Assembly: GCF_904849725.1 (NCBI RefSeq)
Contig: NC_058524.1
Coordinates: forward strand, 487,699,763-487,763,762
From: Hordeum vulgare subsp. vulgare
Lineage: Eukaryota > Streptophyta > Magnoliopsida > Poales > Poaceae
Reading direction: 5' to 3'
Length of the DNA: 64,000 nucleotides
The notes under the pieces were generated by a model. That model searched no databases. It was given only the letters and a program-made list of their open reading frames with translations, and was not told the origin of the DNA. Positions 21,207 through 32,545 of the stretch are shown in pieces. Position 1 is the stretch's first letter. Every line of letters begins with the position of its first letter. The position numbers and the translations under genes were made by a program.

Positions 21207-22055
21207 ACTTGTCATTGCACGAGAGAGGCTCGTAAAAAGGATGCCCAGTCCTGCATAATACAAAAATAAATAAACAATAAATCCCCCTAGAAATTTGAAT
21301 GTTTGGATGGTACCCTTGGATACGGCTAGCCATGGAATGTGTTTGAATGGTGGAGGGGAGTAAAACTTCAATTCTGTTTGGGAAAACTCTATTGTGATAG
21401 CGACAGGAAAGGTACACCACCCAAAATTATATATTCATCTCTATTTTCAAATAATGAGCTCTGACACCTCTACAAATCCATGCTTCCCTTTGTGAAGGGA
21501 CAATCTATTTACTTTCATGTTACTTACTTTTCATGTTGAGTCAACTTCTTATTCCAACCTCAGTCTAATAGGTGGCAAGAACCATGTGGTGGGGAAAGAG
21601 CGAAACATATATATCCACTCAAATATATTTGATCATGATTCATTATTGTTGACGATTATCTTTATGATAAATATGCTGGGACGCAAAACATTAAGACCCT
21701 ATCTTTTTCTACGCCCGATGGATGTTATTTGTTCTAAAAATATGCTTTGAGTATTAGCAATCATAGAAGACTTTATGATAATTGAGTACGTGCAGCTCTT
21801 ATATAGACTTGATGATGCATTGAAATTGTTTGATGACTAAGAACATATGATGTTGAGTTTTAAGAGAATGCATTATTTGAACCATGGCTTTTGAATTGAT
21901 TGCTACTCAACCTTGATGCTGGTTATAATGCTAGAAAACATGACATGAATTATCATTGATCAAACTTACATACTATGCTAGCATTCACACTTCATAAATT
22001 ATTTCTTTTATCATTTACCTACTCGAGGACGAGTAGGAATTAAGCTTGGGGATGT
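21207..22055 (+). mobile_element. 3' end of an Athila-like Ty3/gypsy element (B0)
   Basis: Noncoding, AT-rich sequence similar in words and order to the 3' region of B2 (for example CATGTGGTGGGGAAAGA at about 21576 and 43237). It ends in a polypurine-like AAGCTTGGGGATGT directly before an LTR. Element II interrupts it on the left. No coding sequence is seen. Confidence 0.65.
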
Positions 22056-22406
22056 TGATATGTCTCTAATGTATCGATAATTTATGAAGTATTCATGTCG
22101 TGTTTGCCAATGTTTACAATACTTTTATATGGTTTTGATGCACTTTATATGATTTATTTTGAACTAACCCGGATAGACGTTGTTTTTAGCAGAATTACCA
22201 TGGTATTGTTTTTGTGCAATAAATGAAAGTTCTCGAAATTTCCCAAAACTATTTTTTTTTCTGGAGGAAATAAGCAATATTGGAGTGAAGAACCACCGGA
22301 GGGGCGCCACCTATGTGCCACAAGCCAACAGGACGCCCCCTAGGTCGCGCCCTGATGGCTTGTGGGGCCCACGTGGCTCCGTTTGGGGTGACTCCAATGC
22401 TAAAAG

Positions 22407-22462
<56 letters not shown>

Positions 22463-23735
22463 AGAAACCCCAGAAATAAAAGGAGAACTTCCGCTATGCT
22501 GCCGCAACTCTGTATATCGACCAAAAACTCATTTGGAGCCTTTCCAGTACACTGTTGGAGAGGGGAAATCATATCTGCTGGCCATCTTCATCATCTTAGC
22601 GGAGGCCATGATGAGGAGGCAGTAGTTTACCCTCGGGGCTGAGGGTATGTACCAGTAGCTATTTGTTCAATCTCTTTTTCTCGTGTTCTTGAGATGTCAT
22701 GATCTTGATATATCACGTGCTTTATTAATCTAGTTGGATCATATCTGTTATTCTCTTTCTACCTTTTTGTGATGAATTGAGTCTTTCCCTTTAAGATCTC
22801 CTTATGTTGGATTGAATATTTTGGTTTGAGAACACTTTATGTATGTCTTGCATGCGGATACCCCTAGTGATATTGGGGCATTCAAGTGATTCACTTGATA
22901 TATGTTATGGAATCAACTTGTCGATTCCTGTGACCTTGGGGATTTATGCATACGGGTTGATTGCATGTTTTCATACTACATTCTTTGATAGAAATCTTGG
23001 GGTGCTCCTTGAAGTTCTTTGTGTTGGATTGAATATGATAGATCTGAAATTGTTTGATGCATGTCGCATAATTTACCTCTGGATACTTGTGGTGACATTG
23101 GAGTTTCTAGGTGACATTGCGGTTGATTGAGATGTATCGTAGGTGTTATTCTAGTACGAACTCTAGGGTTCTTTGTAACACCTATAGGAATAGCTCAAAA
23201 GATTGGTTAGAAAGAATAACTTTGAGGTGGTTCTACTACCTACAACGATTTCATCTTATTGTTATCCGTAGATAGGAACTTTGTAGTGATTCTTTGTTGC
23301 ATGTTGAGGGATGATTGTATGATTCTATTATGTTAGCGTTGTTGAGAGATTGCACTAGTGAAAGTACGAACCCTAGACCTTATTACCAAGCATTTATACA
23401 ATGTTTTGCTTGCTATTGTGCACTTTCTATCTTGCTGTTTTATATTTTTATATTACAAAAAACTATATCTACTATCCATAGTACACTCGTATCACCATCT
23501 CTTCACCGAACGAGTGCACCTATACAATTTTCCATTATATTGGGTGTGTTGGGGACACAAGAGATTTTTGTACTTGATTGCAGGGTTGTTTGAGAGAGAC
23601 CATATTCATCCTACACCTCGCATGGATTGATAAATGTTAGGCCATCTACTTGAGGGAAAATTGCTACTGTCCTACAAAACTCTGCGCTTGGAGGCCGAAC
23701 ATAGTCTACAAGAATAAAGTTGTGTAGTAGACATC
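22056..23735 (+). repeat. LTR shared by Athila-like B0 and B1
   Basis: It opens TGATATGTCTCTAATGTATC after a polypurine-like tract and ends near GTGTAGTAGACATC, an LTR-end sequence of Triticeae Athila-like elements as I recall them. It holds a hairpin (arms 22315-22336 and 22347-22366) and a (TA)25 run. 3' internal sequence lies on its left and gag on its right, so it serves two elements. PBS and leader are missing on the right. Confidence 0.7.
22411..22460. repeat. (TA)25 microsatellite
   Basis: Fifty bases of uninterrupted TA repeat inside the LTR, about 45 bp after the hairpin. The equivalent place in the other Athila-like LTR holds a TATA box, so this may be an expanded TATA region. Confidence 0.95.
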
Positions 23736-26229
23736 CCTCATATAGCTAGATCTATAGAAACTGAAAATGCTGAAATTGATGAAGATTATGATTCACCTGT
23801 TATCCCTAGATCTCCTAACAAATATGATCTACTTGATGTACCTGAGGGTTATGTTATGGATGGGGTGATAGCTAAAGACTTTCTTTCTTGTGATGATAGA
23901 AATGATTTGAGAAAACTGATATGCAAATTGAAAGACAAATCTGTGATGGAGAAAATGAAACATGATCCTAAATTTGCTACTTCTCCTATATGTGTTACTG
24001 ATAAGGATTGTGAATTCTCTATTGATCCTGAGTTAATCATTGTAGTCAAATCTAATCCCTTCCATTGTTATGAAACTACAAGTGTTGTGGCACACCTTAC
24101 TAAATTGTATGATATTGCCACCTTGTTTGCTCATGAGGAAAATGTGTGTTATTACTATGTACTTAAGCTTTTTTCCTTTCTTGCTAAAAGATGATGCTAA
24201 TAAATGGTTCCTCACTCTTGCTCCTGGTTGCCCCATGATATGACATATTACTTCACCAAAAGCATGTTCCTCCTTATAAAAAACAAGATGCCTTACAAGA
24301 AATATTTAACTATGTGCAAATTCAAGAAGAGAATCTCCCTCAAGCTTGGGGAGGCTTCTCCAGCTACTTAAAGCTTTGCTTGATCATCCTCTTAAGAAAA
24401 ATGAAATACTTGTTTATTTTGTAATGGACTAACCGATGCTTCTAGGGACTAGATAGTTGTGATGGTTGTGTCTTCACGGAACAAACCATTGGACAAGTTG
24501 AAGGACTATTGAATAATATATTGAGAAATCCCGATGATTCAACACTTGTTAAACCTCGACTGGAACCTATTCAAAATAATAGAGGTGTTCTATTCCTCAA
24601 TCCATCAGATATGCAAAAAGCCAAGGGAACTATGAAATAAAAATTTATCAAATCTGAAGATATCAAGAATTTACCACCTATTGAAGAAGTACATGGGCTT
24701 GATATCCCTACACATGTGGTAGAGGTAAATTCTCTTCGTAGATTTGATGAATGTGGCATACCTTACAATAGAACTCCTAGTCAATGCATGGATGAATTTG
24801 ATAACTACATTGTTAAGCAAGAACATTTTTGCAATTATGTTAAAGCTCAACTACAATGAAATACCATGATGATTGATCGCTTGAGTGACTTAATGTTCTT
24901 AATTGATAATGATGTCAAAGGTCTAGGTAGCAATGCTTCTATGGTTCATACACCAAGTTGCTAAGTCACAAAATGATTTGCTCGCTGAAATGAATGATAA
25001 TATGAATAATCATGTTATTAGAGTAATGACTAGAGGACGTAGAATGACTCACGGCCCTCTTTATCCTGAAGATCACCCTAAAATAATTGAACAAGATTCT
25101 AAGAGAATTAATAATGATGCACCTAGTCCTTCTAAAAATAAAAAGAAAAAGAAAATGATAGGACAATGCATTCTTCTAGTGAACCTGTTATAGAAAAACC
25201 TACTGTGAATCATAATGATGTTTCTATTTGTGATGCTGAGACACAATCTGGTAGTGAACATTCTCCTAGTGACAATGATAATGATAAAAATGATGTTCAT
25301 GCCCCTGGTCGACTAGATAGTAATAAAGAACCTGATAATGATGTGGAAATAGAACCTGTTGAAGATCTTGGTAACCCACATCCTAAAATAAACGTTATGA
25401 TATGAAAGATTTTGTTCCTAGAAAACATGGTTGAGAAAGAGAACCATTGGTTCATAAACTAATGCCATTCCCTCGTAAGCCTTCTAAGAGTAAGGACAAA
25501 GAGGATTTTGAGCGCTTTGCTGAATGATTATACTTGCATTTTTGCGCATGCGTTTAACTGATATTTTGAAAATGCCTCCATATGCTAAATATATGAAAGA
25601 CATTATTACTAACAAAAGAAAGATACCTGAAACTGAAATTTTCACCATGCTTGCTAATTATTCTTTTAATGGTGGAGTGCCTAAGAAGTTGGGAGATCCC
25701 GGTATACCCACGATACCTTGCTCCATTAAACAAAGTTATGTTAAAACTACTTTATGTGATCTAGTAGACGGTGTTAGTGTTATGCATCTCTCCTTATATA
25801 AAACAAATTGAGTTGAATAAGCTTACACCTACTAAAATATCTTTGCAAATGGCTGATAAATACACTGATATACATTTTGGAATTTCTGAGGATGTCCCTA
25901 TTGTGGTTGCAAACATTACTATCCTAACAGACTTTGTTATTCTTGACATGCCCGAGGACGACAACATGTCGATTATCCACGGTAGAAGTTTTTTAAATAC
26001 TGGTGGGGTTGATATTAGGTGGAACAAAAGCAAAGTTACTTTTCATGTCAATGGGAATTTACATACTGTGCACTTTATGAAGAAACAAGCTTGAGCAAAC
26101 AGTATTAATATCACTGAACAAGTGGCCACGATTACTATAGGAGGGTTTAAATTTCCTCTTCCTACTACCAAGAAGAAATATGATATTATTATTGTTGAGG
26201 AGATGCAAATCCCCATTGAGGTAACTTAG
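23736..26229 (+). pseudogene. Athila-like gag and protease of B1, many frameshifts
   Basis: The gag/protease frame is recognisable in pieces: 23856-24194 (YVMDG, DRNDLRKLICKLKDKSV), 24933-25193 (AKSQNDLLAEMNDN, MTRGRRMTHG), a Lys-rich then acidic linker (25140-25405), 25524-25811 (RMRLTDILKMPPYAKYMKDI) and 25771-26094. The protease site reads DLVDGVSV instead of the usual DLGAGVSV/DLGASVS pattern, so the Asp is kept but the Gly is lost. The flap-like part (LTDFVILDMPEDD, GRSFLNTGG) follows. Stops and frameshifts occur throughout. The first residues of gag, the PBS and the leader are deleted next to the LTR. Confidence 0.82.
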
Positions 26230-27018
26230 TGTTATACAAAAATTCTTTGGTTTCATGTCAATCGGAAAATGGTTGTTAACAAGACATGGTCAACCTTATT
26301 AATGGATCCTTTTCGAAAGGCATGTGGTCGATGAATTTAGTAAGCACAACTTTCTGTACCAATAGTTTACTCTTTGTTATTTTTAGTTTAATAAAATAAA
26401 ATGCCATGATTCTCCTGTTATCTGAATTATCTATGCAATAAAAAATGTCCCAAAAATAAAAGTGCTCAGAATGTCGCAAATAAATTACATGAATTTTTCT
26501 GCAACATTAAAAAAATTGGAGCTAAAAACACCTAGGAGGGTGCACCCGTTGGTGCCAAGTCAACAGGACGCACCCACCAACCCTAGACACGCCCTGATAG
26601 CTTGTAAGGGCACATGGACCCCGTCACTTATCCCTTCAGCCCACAACTTCTCCCACCTCTAGAAAAGTATCTTGGTTCCTCTATCTCTTGTGTTCTTGCT
26701 TCCAAACCTGAGATTTTCGATCTCTTTGCTCAGAAACCCGTTTCCAAAACTGTTTTGAGGGTTTGCTCCTTGGTATGTGACTCTCCCATTGCTCCAATTA
26801 GTTTTTGCTTTAGTGGATTATATTTTACATATTTAGTTGCTATTGGTGCTGCTCAAAATGAGCTTGCATCTCGAATTCTTTGAGTTCCAAGTACTTCGAA
26901 TGCTTGACATGGCTTCTAGGCATCTATATGAGTAGTTGCTATCAATATTACAAAGTTTTCTTGACATATATTTGTGGCCCAATAATTTCAGAAACTTTTC
27001 CTTAGGAAAATGACCTAA
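26230..27018 (+). other. Internal spacer of B1 with hairpin
   Basis: AT-rich noncoding sequence between the protease and the next ORF. It holds a hairpin of the same design as that in the LTRs (arms about 26551-26571 and 26590-26609) followed by a pyrimidine-rich leader-like stretch. This could be an internal promoter region for the ORF at 27423. RT and integrase are not found between them. Confidence 0.5.
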
Positions 27019-27422
27019 AGGTCTTGTTTGGGACAGCTCTACTTCATAAAATTCAGTTCAGCTCCACCAAATCCATTTTGCAGCAGCATATAGAAGTTGT
27101 AACTCCTTTAAGGAGAGTGTTTGGCTTTTATCTAGCTCCAGCTTCAAGAATGAGATTTTTTTGGAAAGGATATATCTTATTGGATGAGTGGGAAGAATTG
27201 AAGGGGTATCCACTTACTCGTGGTAGCGGTGGGTAATTTCCTTCCAAGTCCAGCTTCCACATATTTTTGAAGCACCTCCTAAAGAGCTTCACAACAAACA
27301 TGTAGTTGTACCCCGGATTCTAGATTTTTTGTGGAGCGACATGTCATGGAGCTACCCCATTTGGCTTGCATTTTCTAGATTGGAGCTGTATTTTAAGGAG
27401 TGGAGCAGTCCCAAACGGTCCT
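27019..27422. mobile_element. 404-bp MITE with long terminal inverted repeats (Tourist-like)
   Basis: The left end AGGTCTTGTTTGGGACAGCTC and the right end GAGCAGTCCCAAACGGTCCT are imperfect inverted repeats, and weaker inverted similarity continues further in. Flanks are TAA (27016-27018) and TCA (27423-27425), which fits the 3-bp TAA/TTA duplication of PIF/Harbinger-type MITEs with one later change. It has no coding capacity. A hAT origin is less likely, as no 8-bp duplication is visible. Confidence 0.7.
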
Positions 27423-28279
27423 TCAGGACAGGTTCTTCAAGATAGGGTCCCAAGGGAACCATTGGGAGCTCCCAAGATGAGGATATTAACCTCTTTCGTG
27501 TCCCGAGGGTTCGGCCATGCGAATGGCCACGTACGCCTTTCATGAATGAAGCAGGTTTCTACCAAGAGTTCATGCAATTAATTTAAAATATTGGGCTAAC
27601 CAACTTCCTCAATGATGATTGTGATCAATATTATCTCCTCACAAGTTCCTTTGTGCAAAATTTCTATTACATGCATAGGCTTGATGTTCCCATGGTGCGC
27701 TTTGATTCGTACGCAGAACATTTTGAAATGCCATGTACTCAGTTCTGCCAAATATGCTTGATTTCCTTTGATGGGGGATTAAGTGAGCCTAGGGAAGAGG
27801 AGTTCGAGGATGTCCTCCTCACCTTAACAACGGGAGAAACTAGGGTGTATAGAACGCCAAAGCCACCAGTTTGTATTTTCCTATTGTGCACTACTTTGCC
27901 TTATTTCTAGGAAGATGTTTAATTGCTACGGAGCATGGTGGTGGTATCAGTGCCCCTACCGTTACTATCTTGTGTCGTGCATTGTTCAGTGACAACACAT
28001 ACAACTTGGCAGCGATAGTTGCACGACGAATGGATGGTAATTGGACCAGGGAAAAGTTCCATGGTGGTATTTATGCCACTCGCTTAGCAAAACACTTCAA
28101 TATAAACATACGCCCCACTTATTACTTGATACGAAAAGTTTATCTAGATCATCATTCTATGTTAGAACATCACTCTATCGATGAACCTCAGCCTCCACAC
28201 CATATTCGTTATAACATGGTATATAGCGAGAAGAATCATGATAATATTGTGCTGATTGTGCCTTCTTTGTATAACTATC
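27423..28279 (+). pseudogene. ATHILA-type ORF of B1, cut by element III
   Basis: The frame covers about 27640-28279 with a shift near 27880. Recognisable parts are YYLLTSSFVQNFYYMHRLDV, FCQICLISFDGGLSEPREEE, VHYFALFLGRCLIA, then LAAIVARRMDGNWTREKFHG and GIYATRLAKHFNI. These resemble the plant Athila ORF-1 family of grass elements. The ORF lies where RT/integrase would be expected, so B1 looks non-autonomous. Its N-terminus is disrupted by the MITE and its C-terminus is lost at the junction with the element III LTR. The function of this protein family is not established. Confidence 0.65.
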
Positions 28280-29764
28280 TAGAAATGCATTATATCGACT
28301 AGAGGGAGTGAATCGGCAATTTTTTAAAAAAATTCATTCATAAATTACCTCTTGAGGAATTTGCTAAGTGACAAAATACTAGCGGCGAATAAAGTACTCA
28401 AGTGCATGCATAACACGATAGTAGCATAGTCATCATGATGAAATGAAAGATACACCAAGTACATGTAGCATGTAAACATCATAAGCATGCAATTGACAAG
28501 GTGACTGAAGAATTTGGGTTGAGGAAATTGAGAAAGTCTTCAGTCAAAGTCTTCAAATAGTAACTATCAATTTCATCAACAAGTATTCGAGGAAATGAAA
28601 GGGTTGAGCAAATAGAACCAATTGCTCATCGAAAACAATGATTTGGTAACCTAGTTCCAACAGTTGTGACAGTCATACGTCTAGTTTGGAGCGGCTTGGT
28701 GTTTAAACCAAAGGACACACAATCCTTACCGTATTCTCCTTCAGCAAAGGTTACACAGACCTCGCCCAATGACTCGTGATAACTCTTCAAGGTAGACTTC
28801 CAAACCTTCACAAACTCGGTCACCCAGCAATCCACAATTTCCTCTTGGATGCACTAGACCATGACGCCTAACCGTCTACAAGATGCACAGTCTTCAAATG
28901 TAACAAGCGTTGGTTCCTCAAAGGAACAATCTCTTCAGTGATGCTCAATCACTTTGCGTTTTAGGTGTTGGGTTTTTTAGTTTTTCCTGACTGATGATTT
29001 TCTCCCAAAGTCCCGAGAGGATGGGTTTCTCTCAAATGGCACTTGTCAATTTCCCTCTCGGAGGATCCAACCAGCTAGTGTCTGTGGGGGGGGGGAGGGG
29101 GGTGGCTACTTATAGCGAGGGTACAACCCGATATGATATGATATAAATGCCCCTAATGATATGACCGTTGTAAGGATGAGATCCTTTGGGACAACTAGCA
29201 CTAATCATAGCAACGGTCGGAATTCAAACTCTCAAAGTCCTCAGGGCTATCATATTCCTCACACTAGGCAATTCGTACTCGCAAAATCCTAACTCCTTAG
29301 CCAGACCAATTTTGTGAGTGACGAGAAGAACTTCGTCTTTGTCACTTAAGAACTTGACTGAACTGCAAGAGATTTCCAAAGGCTTGAGTCGAAGGATTAG
29401 GTATGTGTAGGCTTTGAGATGAGCATCCCTTGGTAATTTTTCCTTAGTATTACCTCGACCCCCTTTAATAGTATGTTATTTCGTATTACTCAAAAGTGGA
29501 AATGAAACTAAGAAGACAAAATCCTTCATGCTTCATAGTTCACGCATCAATATCTTTAAAGGTCACACCAATTTCTTCAAATTTAAAGACTTCAAGAAAG
29601 CATCAAAGTCTTCAGTTGAAGACATTCATATTTAGGGGTCTCGTTGGATATATCAAACTCCTCGACGACTTATAGATCATGTGTACACTCACAAACACAT
29701 TAGTCCCTTAACCTATAAGTCTTCAATACACCAAAATCACTAAGGCGCACTATATGCGCTTACA
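28280..29764 (-). repeat. 3' LTR of element III
   Basis: It aligns with the element I/II LTRs: TGCATTATATCGACTAGAGG at the left, the AGGACACAC and TGATGCTCAATCACT blocks inside, and GCGCTTACA at the right. Its first bases are altered (TAGAAATGCAT for TGAAAGTGCAT). It is about 1.48 kb long and includes a G run near 29087-29102. Confidence 0.85.
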
Positions 29765-29778
29765 ATCTCCCCCTTTTT
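29765..29778 (-). other. Polypurine tract of element III
   Basis: Minus-strand AAAAAGGGGGAGAT directly before the 3' LTR. It is the plus-strand DNA primer site for reverse transcription, and GTCATCGATCACC precedes it as in other plant Copia elements. Confidence 0.9.
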
Positions 29779-30272
29779 GGTGATCGATGACAAACAGGTT
29801 AAGTTGGGGATAAACATATGAAGTGTAAGTATGGAGTTGAGGAATTTGATTGCAAGATATAGAGGAACTCCCCCTTATGATGTGCGTATTCGAGAAATTT
29901 GCTTTGGACTACAAATGCACATGGCAGATAAACTCTTGGGGATACCCCCTCTATCTTGTAATCCATACACACATTTAACATATAACTTGAGGAATTGGAA
30001 ATCCATGATGAAAATTGGTGTCTGAAGAAATTCAGCATGCATGCATTGTTGAACTTGAGGAATAATCATGCAACAAACAGTTCAAAAGAGTTAGACCACC
30101 ATCGGATTTAAGTTTGCAACTCATTCAAACAAACACCTCAGAAGAGCAAGAGTTGTAACTTGGATAAAAATAGCCCATTTATAAATACCCGCTTGAAGAC
30201 TAACTCAATTCCCCCCTTTCTAAGCAACTAACCAAATGGGACGAAATTGTGCACTAACACCCGTGAATAATT
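29779..30272 (-). other. 3' untranslated region of element III
   Basis: AT-rich sequence between the ORF3 stop and the polypurine tract. I see no supported gene here. Confidence 0.6.
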
Positions 30273-32545
30273 TCATCTTGTAGGTGGTGGAGGAGCTCCA
30301 TCGTTGTTGTTTGGGCCGTTTGTAGGAGCAGGGCGTTTAGTAGCGTCGTTAAGGTCCTCATCTTCATCTTACTAGTGCGATGAAGAATATGAGCTTGTAA
30401 CAAGTTGAGGAACTTTGAGATTGTTGTACATCTTTGGTAGCGGCCAAGACCAGTCAAAATCCCGCTGAAACTCCATCTCCTCAAGTTGTTCGACTGTCTT
30501 GAGATCGGATAAAATGGCCAAGATGCGGTCAAAGATTTCATGCATGTAGTAGTGGTTCTTATGCACAGAGTTCTACATCATCGTCATGTTTTGAAGGATT
30601 GAAGCAAACTGACGCTTAACCCACTTGTGATTGCGATCGGCTTTTTGATGAAGACTTAAGATAAGTACATGATCAATCATCACACGAGGGGGCAGAATAT
30701 TGAGGCTTTTTCTATGAGGTCTTGGTCGTAGAGGCTATTGAGGATGTGTTGTCATTTTTGGAATAAGATGCAGCACGACAAAATTGGCCTCATCAACAAT
30801 AGCTTTGCCTTTTCCTTCGACTGAGAAAAATGACATTTTGATGACTTTAATTGGAGGCAGAAAGATGAAGTCATTCTGAAAGCCTCTCTTATACTGAATT
30901 GAAGACCATGTTCTGATGAATGTCATAATCCAAAGCACATAACCTTCAAGTCGAAAGGTGACATTACTACACTGGCCAAATTCCTCATAAAGAAATCATG
31001 AATATTGATGGGAATTCCACGAATGTTGCTGAATAGCAGATTCTCCATGATGCCAACAACGTCTTCTTCTTCTGACTTGTGGCCTTTGATGGGACTAGGG
31101 GTTTTGGTGATGATGTGATACACTATTCTAGGCACATATAGCAAATCCTTCATAAGGGTGGTTGTTCTTGGAGCTCTGCCAGCGGCCAATAAATTCATCA
31201 ACACTTGCATCATGTGGTCTGGGAGTGAGGTTCATCATATACAAGTTTTGCGCCATCTTGAGGAGGATCTATAGGGAGAGCAGGAAGCAAGTCACTGCGT
31301 GGTGGTTTGAAGTGAGTGTCCTTAGTCATCCTGTCTAGGATCCATGTGTTGATGTCAGAAACCTCTACAGAGATGTGTAAAGTTGCATAGAATTGAAGAA
31401 TTAGCTTTCATTCCAGTCACATATATCAGTGCAAAAACCTAGTAGATCTGCATCAAAGAGAACTTGTAGCATTGGCATGAAGCATGGGATGGATTCCATG
31501 TCCACATGAGGAATTTATCGATGCTTGAATACTTTTTTCTTCTCAAACAAGACTAAGGCATAGGAGTTTCTTTGATTTTAAGTTCAGAACCTCTTTCTTC
31601 TGATTCTAGCTAAGTCCTATGGAGATGCGCGTGTGAAGAAATGACACTCAGCAAACAAATCAGCTTTGTTGAACTTGGGTCTCTTTGTGACTTTGAATGG
31701 TAGTGAGGGTTTTGGCTGAAGATTTCCTTTAAAGCGCCCCATAATTAATCTTGGCATAGTTTTAGTGTCGCCAGACCAAGGAATTTGAATGGTGGACTCC
31801 TTCACAATAGTTTGGGTGGTTATTTCTTCATCTCATGTAGGTCGAGTTGCTCCAGGAATGGATTTGAGTGGAGTTGGACGTCCTTCAGATCTATTGAGAA
31901 TTTCTTCAGTCTTAGCAGGAAACTGAGGAATTTGACTGACGGGTTTGGTGATTGTAATTTGGGTGTGTTGATTCCCGATATTCATCATTGATCAGTGGTT
32001 TTGTTGAGCCAATGTCCACATCCTCATCAATTTCTTCAATGCCAGCCTCTTTAGGAGTAAACTAAGGCTGGGGCGAGGATACCTGTGGAGGTGAGGCATT
32101 TGATTCAACCTCAATTTCTTCATCCACTTGCACACTGGAGGTAGCAGAGTGGGTTTCTTCACCTTTGTCATTTTGAAAGACATAGTCTTCACAAAATGCA
32201 ACCATCTCAAAGCAAGGCACAATAGAGATTGGCACTGCATCTATTAGTTCGGTTGAGGAAATTTGCATCATCCTCAGTTTCTTCATTCTTGTATCTTCTT
32301 TCGATTCATATGCCTTTCTTTGTTTAGCAGCCTCCTTTACTGTTGCCTTGGTTTTCTTCAGTTATCATGTAGTAGGAAGTGTGAATGTCTTCACCATTGA
32401 TGATTTTGAAGTAGCAGCGGTGGAGGATGAAGGTGGTGCAGTTTCTTTAGGCATGACCGATGCAGTCGCACTAGGTATTTCTTCACGCACATTAGATTCT
32501 TTGGCTAGCTGTGCTGGTTCTTGAGGCGTCTCATTGGTATTTTCC
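30273..32545 (-). pseudogene. ORF3 of element III, C-terminal part, broken
   Basis: This is the only copy in the window that shows the ORF3 C-terminus. The frame ends GAPPPPTR with TGA at 30273-30275. Upstream blocks are HEIFDRILAIL and QRDFDWSWPLP (30372-30566), GFQNDFIFLPPIKVIKMSF (30735-30938), LLYVPRIVYHIITKTPSPIKGHK and NIHDFFMRNLASVVMSPF (30923-31213), and KPSLPFKVTKRPKF (31617-31805). The N-terminal Ser/Pro/Lys-rich part reaches 32545, where it is fused to RT by deletion. Stops and frameshifts are frequent. The blocks look globular, with no TM segment seen. Family and function are not recognised beyond the SIRE-type accessory ORF. Confidence 0.68.

Noticed and set aside
29080..29105. 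G run in the element III LTR as a functional G-quadruplex
   Set aside because: The other LTR copies lack the long run, so it looks like simple slippage.
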